Positions 1-9,489 of a stretch of 64,000 nt of DNA are shown here, piece by piece; the stretch's first letter is position 1, and the number at the start of each line of letters is the position of its first letter. The stretch is from Fragum whitleyi (Eukaryota; Mollusca; Bivalvia; Cardiida; Cardiidae). The DNA lies in NCBI GenBank assembly GCA_948146395.1, contig OX411543.1, forward strand, positions 23,007,026 to 23,071,025. The letters run 5' to 3'. Below the pieces are notes generated by a model. The model did not search any database and was not told the DNA's origin. It saw only the letters and a list, made by a program, of their open reading frames with translations. The position numbers and the translations under genes are program-made.

Positions 1-284
1 TTTCCCCCTTAATATAGGACTAGCTATTCAAGATTAAGAGAGGTTGTGGAAAGTCATGCCCTACATGGTAGAGCATATGGAGGAAGAAAGGAGTGCATTA
101 TGACAAGTAGTTCCTTACCCTTTCGCAATATTTTTCGAGTGAAAAGTACTAGAAGCTTTAATCAGCCTGTAATCTTATAAGTTTGTTATATGCATATTTT
201 CCTATGTAACAGGTGCCAGTGTATTTTTCTTTTCGTCTTTTCCTATTTTTCTTTTACATGAACCAACATACTTTGAATTTGAAT
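1..284. other. no recognisable feature
   Basis: AT-rich sequence without a convincing reading frame, repeat or RNA gene. It may contain the missing left half of the phased foldback element that follows, but no phased motif is visible here. Confidence 0.4.
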
Positions 285-669
285 ATGCGTAGTGGCCGGT
301 GGCCTGTTTATATATTAAAAGAATGAATTTAAAGTGGTAATTTCTTGCAGAATTTATATTTACATCCAAAACACGCTGCGAACACGTTATAACACGCTAG
401 AAGCGCGTTACAAGCACGCTAAGCACGTTCTGAGGACGTTACAAGAACGTTGGACGCACGCTCAAGAACGTTGGTATACGCTGACATACGCTATCAACAC
501 GTTCTGGACACGTTTCTCACGCGTTACTCACACGTTAAACGCTACAAGCGCGTCGTGAATTGACAAAAAGAAAATGTAGGTCAGCGTATGCCGACGTTTT
601 GCGGACTTAGTCGTTTTCTCAAACGCGTTAGGCACACGCTGGCTAAAACGTTGAGATGTGACAGGGCCA
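285..669. mobile_element. PHF-1: half of a phased foldback transposon
   Basis: This stretch aligns with 43170-43560, the right half of a complete element. The shared order is a GCCGGT-containing segment, a TGGTAATTTC segment, an array of ACACGYT-like motifs (371-545), then a terminus reading TGACAGGGCCA. The array places a CG step about every 10.6 bp: I counted 15 intervals between 374 and 533. The right edge (669) is followed by TAA, the probable 3-bp target duplication seen at the complete copy. A 74-codon open frame over the array is not conserved in the other copy and is taken as chance. Non-autonomous, with no transposase visible. Confidence 0.6.
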
Positions 670-759
670 TAAAGGTCTTTATCGTGGCCCTTAACATTTT
701 CAACAACTTCAAACTACTAAACTTGGAAAAAAGTATGGGGGGACGTTTGTTCCTAGAAA

Positions 760-822
760 CTGGGGTCGACACTTTACGCACTCCCCACATGGTCCCTTTT
801 CGCATGACGGGTCACATTTATT
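760..822 (+). mobile_element. CGM MITE fragment, right end
   Basis: Right terminal part of the CGM family: a GGTCGACACTTTACGCACT-like segment followed by CCCTTTTCGCATGACGGGTC. It matches the right end of the more complete copy just downstream (917-1193) and those at 5285 and 52748. Confidence 0.6.
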
Positions 823-916
823 TTGCTAAAAGCGAAAAAAAAAAATAAATAAATGAAAAAAAAAAAAATGGAAATGGTCCCATATTTCTGTGTTAACATT
901 TAACATCCATACAATA

Positions 917-1193
917 TATATGTGACCCGTCGCGCGAAAAGGGACCACCTGAGAACTCTGTAAAATGAATATTGAAAAAGATATTGGTTCTAGAACAGAC
1001 CAACCAGAGCTCGCATTTCAAAAATTCTTTCACATGAAGTTAGATTGTTTATTCTTGATTCAGAAAATCAGCAAAGTGCGAGAAGTATCAACCCTAGTCA
1101 GTCTGCGCATTCCGCGCAGTCTGACAAGGATCGACACTTTACGCACTTCCCAGATGGTCCTTTTTCGCATGACGGTTCAGATACATAAGGTCT
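917..1193 (+). mobile_element. CGM MITE, near complete
   Basis: About 275 bp bounded by terminal inverted repeats: the left end reads TGTGACCCGTCGCGCGAAAA and the right end is its diverged reverse complement, ending CGCATGACGGTTCAGATA. The interior holds a small hairpin, CAGTCTGCGC / GCGCAGTCTG, at about 1100-1125. It is non-coding. Related copies lie at 5285-5466 and 52748-53008. The superfamily is not determined because no target duplication was clear. Confidence 0.65.
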
Positions 1194-1221
1194 CAATACC
1201 TAGTAAGTCTGATTTCGTGTA

Positions 1222-1380
1222 ATTCTGGAAACAACTTCAACAACAACAACAAAAAAAATTATAATAATAATAACAATAGTAATAATAATTAATAGTAATA
1301 ATAAATAACAATAAAATAATATCAACAAAAACAATAATGTAAATAATAATACTGATAATAATGATGATAGTAATAACTTT
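1222..1380. repeat. AAT/AAC-rich low-complexity tract
   Basis: Imperfect trinucleotide run of AAC, AAT and TAA units with interruptions. Confidence 0.85.
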
Positions 1381-1445
1381 TAAAACGTGCACATTGACCA
1401 TTTCAAGTTAGACAAATATATATAAGATAGCAATTTCGATATTTG

Positions 1446-1541
1446 TCTCCCACCCATTGGAATCCTGATTTTGGATAGCAGCTGGAGGCTTAGGAAGGAA
1501 GGAATGGTTGTCTTTGTGCGAGAAATACTAGCAAGAATTAG
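1446..1541 (+). mobile_element. tRNA-derived SINE fragment (body only)
   Basis: Decayed piece resembling the middle of the SINE at 52448-52653 and 53491-53716: GTCTC, CCCATTGG, GGAGGCTAGGAAGG and GAGAAATAC blocks occur in the same order. The tRNA head and the CAAT tail are missing. Confidence 0.5.
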
Positions 1542-1547
1542 GTACTA

Positions 1548-1984
1548 CAGTTAACAACATCGTGAAATTGAGAATGTGATTGATTTTGGAATGATTTATG
1601 AATGACATTGATTGAGTGTGTGGAACGAGTTTTGAGTTAAGTTAATGAGAGGTAATCCTTTATCGCGATTTTTGTTCAGGATGAACAAAATTAACGATAT
1701 TGATTACCTCCCTTTAATAAAAAATGCATACAAGTTTTATATATAGCTTTCTATTTCTTCAAGAACCTATGAGACATTAACAATTTGAAGTATGTCAGTG
1801 AATCGCGATTTTTCTCTATCAAAATGTATTTTGAATGGCGTTGTTGAATCTATATTTTTCAATTGTTTTGAGCGTTTTTGAATGGTTTGAGTGGGTGTTT
1901 AGAATGAATGAATGGAGCGCTGAGTGAGCGATTTAGAATGGGTTTTAATTGAAGTGAATTTCAATTTCACGATGTAACTAACTG
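1548..1984 (-). mobile_element. TcM MITE, full length
   Basis: 437-bp copy of the most frequent repeat here. It runs from CAGTTAACAACATCGTGAAA to a TAACTAACTG end and is flanked by TA on both sides (1546-1547, 1985-1986). A central palindrome (about 1650-1713) is built on GGTAATC...GAACAAAAT...GATTACC. TA duplication plus CAGT termini point to a Tc1/mariner-type non-autonomous element. No transposase is present. Confidence 0.85.
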
Positions 1985-2007
1985 TAATGAGCCGCCGAGA
2001 ACTGTTA

Positions 2008-2452
2008 CAGTTTAGAACATCATGAGATTGACTGTCATTCCAATCAAAACCATTTCAATTCGCTCAATTTGCGCTTTTTTATTCATTCCAAACACTCTCC
2101 TTAAACCATTCAAAACGCGCCGAAATCTCTAAGAACAATGAGATGAAAAAACACATCAGAAATAGACATCTGTATAAAAAATTCCTCGAGATCACTGATT
2201 CAATTGAATTTTGTAAGCGTAGTACGCGTTCATGAAGCCATAGAAACCTATTGATGGAATTTGTACGTGTAATTTCTATTAACCGGATGTAATGAATATC
2301 GCTAATTTTGTGTATCCTGAACAAAATTAGCAATATTGATTACCCCCCCCCCCCTTAATTTCACTCAAAAATGGTTCAACACACTCATTCAATTTCATTC
2401 CAAAATCATTCCAATTAAAACCACATTGTCAATTTCACGACGTTGCTAACTT
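2008..2452 (+). mobile_element. TcM MITE, diverged full length
   Basis: Opposite orientation to the preceding copy and only about 20 bp away. It has the family order: CAGTTTAGAACATCATGAGA end, AATCAAAACCATT, CATTCATTCC-type blocks, central palindrome with an expanded C run (about 2342-2355), and GTCAATTTCACGACGTTG end. Confidence 0.75.
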
Positions 2453-2621
2453 AGAACGACATTTATCCACACAACCGAGTCCAGGTTATTATTATTTTTA
2501 TTCTTTTCAATTTGTTTGCCGACACATGAATAATCTTTATATAAAACCACCATTAATCTTAGAATCTCAAGCCGGTTATTGAGACGCGGTATCATTTGCT
2601 TCCACAACATACTTAAGGTTA

Positions 2622-3055
2622 CAGTTAGTTACATCATGAAATTGACATTTAACTCAATCAAAACCATTCCAAATCGCTCACGCAGCGCTACATTCATTCA
2701 TTCCAGACACTCACTCAAACCATTCAAAAACGCTCCAAACGCACTGAAAACATATAACAACACTACGTTCAAAATAAAAATAGCTGGAAAAAACCGTGAT
2801 TTCACTTATTTAATTGAGATTGTAAACGTCTTATAGGCTCTTTAAGAAATAGGGAACTATCTATAGAACTTGTATGCATATCTTATTAAAGGGAGGTACT
2901 CAATATTGCTAATTTTGTTCATTCTGAACAAAATTTGCAATACTGGATTACCTCCCATTAAATTCACTCAAAACTCGCTCCTCGCACTCATTCAATTACA
3001 TTCCTTTTTCATTCCAAAACCATACACCTTGTCAATTTCACGATGTTGTTAACTT
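2622..3055 (+). mobile_element. TcM MITE, full length
   Basis: 434 bp between TA dinucleotides (2620-2621 and 3056-3057). Typical copy with left end CAGTTAGTTACATC, central palindrome around 2893-2960 and right end CACGATGTTGTTAACTT. Apparent short reading frames across it are not conserved between copies. Confidence 0.85.
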
Positions 3056-3173
3056 TATGATTTTTACCAGTTAAGAGTGTCTTATCACTGTACGTGCACC
3101 GTGGGCACTATTTCAATTATATATATGACTGTTTTCATTTAATAAAAAATCAATTATTTCATCGATTTTTGGT

Positions 3174-3592
3174 ATACATCGTGAAATTGACAGAAAGAAA
3201 GTTTTTAAATGATTTTGAATGAAATTGAATAGGTGTGTGGAGCGTGTTTTGAGTGAAATTTAAGGAGGTAATCCAATATCGCATATTTTTAACGGGGAAT
3301 AAAATAAGCGGTATCAACTACCTCCCTTCAATAAAATAATATCATACGTATTTTGCTGTGTGTGTGTCTTCGTGGACCAATCAGACACTTAAAAATCCAC
3401 ATCAGCCAATAAAATTGTAATTTGATCGATTCGAGGTAAATGTTGATCGTCTTGAAAGATTTTGAACGGATTTCTAATGATTTCGAAGCATTTCTGATCG
3501 AGTTGAGTGGGTGTTTGAATGAATGAATGGAGCACTGAGTGAATGATTTTGAATGTTATTGATCGGAAAGACTTTCAATTTCACGATGTTTT
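3174..3592 (-). mobile_element. TcM subfamily 2 MITE
   Basis: Same ends and central palindrome as TcM, but the interior carries the subfamily-2 block (a GGACCAATCAGACACTTA segment and a CCAATAAAATTGTAATTTGATCGATT segment) also seen at 11661, 16060, 34149, 46201 and 49581. Termini are decayed. Confidence 0.7.
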
Positions 3593-3659
3593 ATTGCAAT
3601 TATTGTGGAAGAACACGAGCCAACATTCACCTTTTGGTGTTTGAAGCAAACCGTCCTAG

Positions 3660-4104
3660 CATTCGGAACATCACTCGGCCATTTCCGTAAACTACAACAT
3701 ACCTCGGATGAATGTAAGGCGGATGGGTATGTAACAAAATCGTGCATTTTGTGAGGCGGAAACAGTGTAAGAAAAACTAACACTGTAGATTTATATCTTT
3801 TACAGTAAATAACGAATGAAAAATCTTAATTTTTGAGAATGACGAATCATTCTCAAAAATTAAGATTTTTCAGCCGTTATCTTAGAATCTAAAGATATTT
3901 TTTTTAGTATTCGTTGGTTTCACGTCAGTGACTTAAACGAGTAGCGTTGGCGACGTCGAATGTTTTCACTCACAGTTTCGAGGGCTAACGCCATTTTAAC
4001 TGACGTCATCGAGTTTTTCCAAGGTATTCCCGTATTTTTTAAAAATAGTCCGTCTATGTACATCCGAGGTTGATCGTGAGATTGGCCGAGTGGTGTTCCG
4101 AATG
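3660..4104. mobile_element. MU-A palindromic MITE with 10-bp target duplication
   Basis: 445-bp element with ~50-bp inverted termini: left CATTCGGAACATCACTCGGC, right the reverse complement of a close variant ending GTTCCGAATG. It is flanked by an exact 10-bp direct repeat, ACCGTCCTAG, at 3650-3659 and 4105-4114. A perfect 24-bp stem with a 4-nt loop lies at the middle (3819-3842 / 3847-3870). A second copy is at 40558-41003. Duplications of 9-10 bp are typical of Mutator-like (MULE) elements; no transposase is encoded. Confidence 0.8.
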
Positions 4105-4239
4105 ACCGTCCTAGGTGATTTCTTTGGGAATTTCGAAATTTCAGCGTAAGAAACTTCCATCAATTACTTTTAAACTTCTATTTCTTTATCGATTTCTAAA
4201 GCAAATAACACTTGGTGCTTTGCTTTTCACACAAGCAAA

Positions 4240-4445
4240 GAAGTTGCGAGGTTTTAGTAACCAAACGATGAATGTGTTCATTTTCTCCACGCACGTAAAG
4301 CCTTTTGGTTTTAGGATACGTGTATTGGCATGCCTTAACGATAATTGCCGACTAACTTGGAAGGAATGCAAAATATTCAAAAGTTAACTCGCCAAATTAC
4401 ATCATGGTTAAGCCACGCCTTGTCGTGTGAATACTAACGCAGAAT
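4240..4445 (+). mobile_element. MU-B element, right-half fragment
   Basis: Matches the right half of the MU-B elements at 28583-28971 and 46749-47124: GTAACCAAACGATGAA, TTTTAGGATACG, AAACTCGCCAA-like and GGTTAAGCC blocks, ending in an ACGCAGAA-like terminus at about 4445. Confidence 0.6.
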
Positions 4446-4699
4446 ATATGTGCCAAATAAACGATATATCATTGTTATCGCAAAATTTGCTTAATATGAC
4501 TGGATTTTTACCGGAACGGATAAATAAAGCTAATCTGAATGCGACGTCGCGTGGTTAGGAAATGAAGCTAATGTCTGGACAAACAGCCGTATTTAAGCGA
4601 CACTTTAAAAGGGTATTATTATGCAGTAGGAATATCAATGTAGTCGATTTCACGATAATAAGGATTCGCTTGGAAATTGAAACTCCTCCTGAAAAAAAT

Positions 4700-4874
<175 letters not shown>

Positions 4875-4914
4875 CCCCATTTATAGCATAAGCATCACTT
4901 GATTCGATATTTTA

Positions 4915-5025
4915 TTATATTCCTTCAATAAAATCTACATTTTTTATGTTTTTGTTGTCCAGGGTCAAATCAGAGGCTTCAAAATGTTCAACAGCCAATA
5001 AAACCATGCAATCGATGTGACAGAC
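4915..5025 (-). mobile_element. TcM subfamily 2 internal fragment
   Basis: Contains the subfamily-2 interior (CCTTCAATAAAATCTAC, a CCAGGGTCAAATCAGAGGCTTC-like block, CAGCCAATAAAA, CAATCGAT) without either terminus. Confidence 0.45.
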
Positions 5026-5077
5026 ACCAAGATAAGTTTATTGACGGATTTGTACAAAGTATAATAAAAGTTTTGTG

Positions 5078-5272
5078 CCCTGGCAGGTCGGAACGTAAGT
5101 AAAGGGGTCGTTTCATTTAAAGTTACGGTAAATCAGCATCTTTTTTAAATCTTCTCATTTTGATAAATGATCGACACTGAAACTTGATTCGTTTAACAGA
5201 TGTAGCTATTGGGCAAACCAATCCTCGTTACTTCGACTTGTCCGAGCTGAAGTTACGAGTATTTGGTATCCA
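5078..5272 (+). mobile_element. MU-B element, left-half fragment
   Basis: Resembles the left half of MU-B: GCCCTGGCAGGTCGGAA, a GGGTCGTTTCA-like block, AAATCAGC, GTCGACA-like and CCTCGTTACTTC, ending near the element's central inverted repeat. Confidence 0.5.
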
Positions 5273-5284
5273 GCATATGTTAAC

Positions 5285-5466
5285 TAGAGGTCGCATTTCA
5301 AACATTCTTCCAAAGAAAGGTAGATTAATCATACTAGATTCAGAAAATTAACAAAGTCCGAAACGTTTCGACCCTAGTCAGTCTGCGCAATCCGTGCAGT
5401 CTGACAAGGATCGACACTTTACGCACTTCTCAGATTGTCCCTTATCGCGTGATGGGTCAGAATATC
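5285..5466 (+). mobile_element. CGM MITE, left-truncated
   Basis: From AGGTCGCATTTCAAAC through the CTAGTCAGTCTGCGC hairpin segment to a right end reading TATCGCGTGATGGGTCAG. It aligns with 1010-1190 and 52830-53008. Confidence 0.7.
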
Positions 5467-5469
5467 ATA

Positions 5470-5905
5470 CTGCACAATTATACTGTCTATCAAAGCTTTG
5501 GTGAAAACGGGTCCATTGATTCAAGTCTCTACTTGTCAAAAAAAAAAGGCCCTAGTTGGAAAGGGGTGGCTTTGATTTCTTCTACCCAGATTATAGTTCC
5601 TCTTTTAGGCGAGATGCTTAAACTTAAAGGGTGTTAATGGACTTCTCCAATGACGAATCTTGAACCAAGGACAAAATTTAAGGCTAATCCAAATCGAAAG
5701 AAACTTTTCAAGTAACAGATCTCAGTGCTCTTTAAATTCAATAAGCGTATGAAGCGGGACTGGAAAATATTAAAGAAAAATAGAACTGCTCTAAAAGAGT
5801 AATTTCTCCATTTATCTCGAGGTTTTATCATTTGTTGTATCTATGGCACATACAAGTGTATGAGATAATATTTTCCATACAGAAAAAATAACTCTTATTT
5901 TAAAA
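5470..5905. other. no recognisable feature
   Basis: Two short opposing open frames (about 60 codons each) occur here without recognisable motifs. I see no repeat or RNA gene. Confidence 0.35.
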
Positions 5906-7440
5906 CAAGCGGACAATGATGGTCCTAGATCGCTCACCTGAGTCTCTTTGACCCCTCGGACATCACATCAATTGAATAGGCAGATGTCAACAAGAAGATA
6001 ATTTCTAAATAAGATAAATACCATGGAATGTTTTCAGAAAACAAGTAAAAAGGATATGCCGTGGCACGACCTTACATGGAAATATAGGCATGCAATGTAC
6101 AAACTTCATGAAAAACAATTAAATGAAACTATTATGAAAAGTCCCTGCCTTCTGATTTTAGAGACCGAGTTTTTAAGTTATCCTTCTTTGTGTCTATTGT
6201 AAAATATTGGGGTTCATTCAGAGACCAAATATTACAAAAGTGACATGACATAAAAATGTTGGTAGAAGTCCACTATATAATATTTAAAACATAATATGAA
6301 AGATGTCTGCTTTTGGTTTCAGAGAAGAAGATTTTTACAGATTTTCGCTCTTTGAATCTATGTAAAAATGGATTGCCCCTGTGGAGCCCAAATATGATCC
6401 CAGGGTCTTGATATGAACAAACTTATTAGATGTCCACTAGATGATGCTACATAAAAAAGGGGAAGTTGTCTGCCTTTTAGTTTCAGAGAAGAAGAATTTT
6501 ACACATTTTCGCTCTTTGACTCTATGGATTACGGGTTGAGCCCAGGTGAAGCCAAAATGTGACCCCAGGGTCTCGATATGAACAAACTTGGTAGAGCCCC
6601 ATTTGATGATGCTACATACCAAATATGAAAGCCGTCTACCTTCTGGTTTCATAGAAGATGATTTTTTTTATAGATTTTCGCTCTTTGATTCTATGTAAAA
6701 AGGGCTGTGCCCGGGTGTAGCCCAAAACTGACCATAGATTCGTGATATGAACAAACTTGATAGAGACCCACTAGATGATGCTACATGCTAATTATGAAAA
6801 CTGTCTGCCTTCTGGTTTCAGAGAAGAAGAATTTCAAGATATTCCTATTTTCACCCTTCGTGCTCAGGTGAGCTAAAAAAGGATGAGCCCCAGTGATACT
6901 CAAATATGACCAAAGGGTCTTGACACGAACAAATTTGGTAGATGTAAACTTGTAGATGCTACATACTATATATGCACGCTGTCTGCCTTCTGGTTTCAGA
7001 GGAGACATATTTAAAGATTTCCGCTCTTTGATTCTATGTAAAAAGGGTTGTGCCCGGTCGGAGCCCAAATATGATCCCAGGGCCTTGATATGAACGAACT
7101 TGGTAGAGGTCCACTAGATGATGCTACATACCGAATATGAAATCTGTTTGCCGTCTGGTTTCAGAGAAGAAGACCTTTGAAGATTTTCCTATTTTAACCC
7201 TTTTTGTTAAAGGTAAAGGGAGAGTTAAAGGTGGATTTCATTTATTTGAACAACTTTGGTAGAGCTTGACCCAAGGAACATTCCTGTCAAGTTTCATCAA
7301 GATTTGCCCAACGGTTAAGGGGGGGAAGATGTTTTAAGAAAATTGTGGACGGCGCACGACGGATGACGGACGACGGACGACGGACATTTGACGATCACAA
7401 TATCTCACCTTGAGTACTTCGTGCTCAGGTGAGCTAAAAA
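5906..7440 (+). mobile_element. pearl-1a element (Helentron-like, tandem core)
   Basis: Starts with an imperfect GGACAATGATGGTCC palindrome followed by ATCGCTCACCTGAG and ends with CTTCGTGCTCAGGTGAGC then TAAAAA. The core is a degenerate tandem array of ~165-170 bp units (GATGATGCTACAT recurs near 6440, 6608, 6775, 6955, 7122). It is followed by a GACGG-rich microsatellite (7350-7390) and a 3' terminal hairpin. This layout matches bivalve 'pearl' elements, regarded as non-autonomous Helitron/Helentron relatives. Unit 4 contains a stray copy of the 3' terminus (6856-6880). Minus-strand open frames in the array are periodic artefacts. Confidence 0.75.
6266..7200 (+). repeat. tandem core array of pearl-1a (~167-bp unit)
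   Basis: Six diverged units, each with GTCTGCCTTCTGGTTTCAGA, TTTTCGCTCTTTGA and CAGGGTCTTGATATGAAC-type blocks. Confidence 0.8.
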
Positions 7441-7620
7441 GAAGTTAAGGAAATAAGGACAACTACATGTAAAACCTTGGTTCGTTCAAGTGAAATACAG
7501 GCCTTCTTGTCGCCTTGTCCTTGGACAACTGTGAAATACTTGTATTTCAAAACCCATGCCTTGGCAATACATGAAATATCGTTAATTGTGCGCGTGCGTA
7601 GATTAGTTTGTGTACATGTA

Positions 7621-8056
7621 CAGTTAAAAACATTGTGAAATTGACAAGGTGAATGATTTTCGAATGATTTCGGAATGAAATTGAATGAGTGTGTGGAGCG
7701 AGTTTTGAGAGAAAATTAAAGGGAGGTAATCCAATATTGCTCAATTTGTTCATGATGAACAAAATTAGCAATATTAATTACTTCCCTTTAATAAAATATG
7801 CATAAAAGTTCTATTTATAGCTCCTTATTCCTAAAGAGCCTGTAAGAGGCTCACAACTTCAATTAATTAAGTGAAATCCCGATTTTTCCCCAGCTATTTT
7901 CATTTTGAACGAAGTATTGTTATATCTTTTTCGGTGAGTTTGGAGCGTTTATGAATGATTTGAGTGAGTGTTTGGAATGAATGAATGGAGCGCTGAGTGA
8001 GCGACTTAGAATTGTTTTGATTGAGATGAGTGTCAATTTCACGATGTAACTAACTG
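7621..8056 (-). mobile_element. TcM MITE, full length
   Basis: 436 bp flanked by TA (7619-7620 and 8057-8058). CAGTTAAAAACATTGTGAAA end, central palindrome at about 7724-7788, and GATGTAACTAACTG end. Confidence 0.85.
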
Positions 8057-8058
8057 TA

Positions 8059-9097
8059 TGTGAGTGTGCGCTGTGTGTTAGTGATGGATGTTAATGAGGA
8101 ATATAATGAATATCGCATGCACTTTATTCAGCGGAAGGAGTTAGGTCACTCACATATTTGTTCTGCGCTATTTTCATTCTCAATTCCCTGAAATACATGA
8201 GAAATGATTTGTGGATTCATTAGTTTTCCCACTTTTTTATCAGTTCTAATAAAATATCTTTATATTGTACAACATTACGTTTCTTTATTACAATTGACTG
8301 TTCTGAAAATCACTATATGTTTTCTTTCAGTAGGGAGAGTTAATAAATGCATTAATTAAATGTTAGAAAAAATATTAATCTTCACCTTGATTTTGGTTTT
8401 TTCTTCTCAAAATGTTCCTTAATTTATTAAATTTAGTTTTTTCAAATTTATTGTTGTTCGATTGTGACGAAAAGTTAACCGAATATAATGGCACGCCACT
8501 AAAATGTATCTAAGAGGTACACTGGATTAAACCTGATGCAGTAGAATCTTCTTAATCCAACCCTGTTTATAGCAAGTCACTACGTGATTGCAACTGACTG
8601 TGAACAAACATTAAATTTTATATGCGAATCCCTCGTATTATATCTTTTACATATAACTCTTCCTCCATCAGACTTTGTTCATGGTCACATCAACGCGATG
8701 AGATTATTTCATAAATATCTTGACACTTTAGAACAATTATCATATATGTAGGATTTGTTAATTGATAGTGTGACAATAAACAACAGATCGTCCACTGAAG
8801 TTGACCACCAACACAAACAAACAAACAAAACAAACAAACAAAAAACAGCCGAAATAAAAATATATGTGTTTGAGGGCTAGAAAATCCCGTGACTTCAGTT
8901 CGAATAGGCTGAAAGAAGTTCCTCGAATATTTTGTGTCACCACGAGACAAAAACATCTCCCCGCCTCTGAAATGGAACTCGTATCCAATGGAAACAACTA
9001 TCTCGTGACGATAGCTCGAATAAGCTGTATAATATGCCCTCGTCATCAGAACTAAAATACAATAATAATTAGCAAAAAAAAAAAACAAAAAAAAAAA
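8059..9097. other. unassigned sequence
   Basis: About 1 kb of AT-rich DNA. It contains an (ACAA)n-type stretch near 8815-8845 and two A runs near 9075-9098. Open frames over 8690-9145 on the minus strand are low-complexity (Phe/Leu-rich) and match nothing I recognise. Confidence 0.35.
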
Positions 9098-9489
9098 CAA
9101 GAGGGCCGTTGGCCCTGGGTCGCTCACCTGAGAAAAAAGCTTCATTACCTAGGTTTGTCCATGCAACCACAGAAAAAAGAGGTTTTCACTTATTCAATCA
9201 GATAACATTTGAAATAATCCCCCCCCCTGCTCCTCCCCTGGTCATTATTTATTTAAGCTTTTTTCATAGAAGGTCTGTGATCAGCAAATCTATGCCAGAT
9301 ATACAGGCTGAGTCTGAGACTTGTCTTTTAAAGTTTTCTTTAATGAGTTGAATAATCCATGTCAAATATAAAGGCTGTAGGGATTCAAAATTCTCAACAA
9401 AGCACTCCCCCTCCCCCAAGATGCTCTGCACTTGGTGAATCTACAGTCATGATTTTAGCTAATTCAATTAATGTCCATATGCTGATCAT

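Noticed and set aside
334..558. 74-codon open frame over the phased array, reading like an amphipathic helix
   Set aside because: The 10.6-bp DNA period happens to equal ~3.5 codons. The homologous copy at 43260-43450 does not keep the frame, and the array is part of a foldback element.
4078..4104. TTGGCCGAGTGGTGTTCCGA resembles a tRNA-Ser/Leu A-box region
   Set aside because: It is the inverted terminus of MU-A, present at both ends and in the second copy, with no T-arm or acceptor stem.
6437..7068. Minus-strand open frames of 71 and 95 codons with similar sequence
   Set aside because: They lie on the tandem core of pearl-1a; similarity reflects the repeat unit, not a gene family.
7350..7440. 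Short GACGG repeats and palindrome considered as a CRISPR-like array
   Set aside because: Irregular microsatellite in a eukaryotic pearl-type element; no constant repeats with unique spacers.
8690..9145. 151-codon minus-strand frame
   Set aside because: Phe/Leu-rich translation of A/T-rich and ACAA-repeat DNA overlapping a pearl-1b end; no motif seen.
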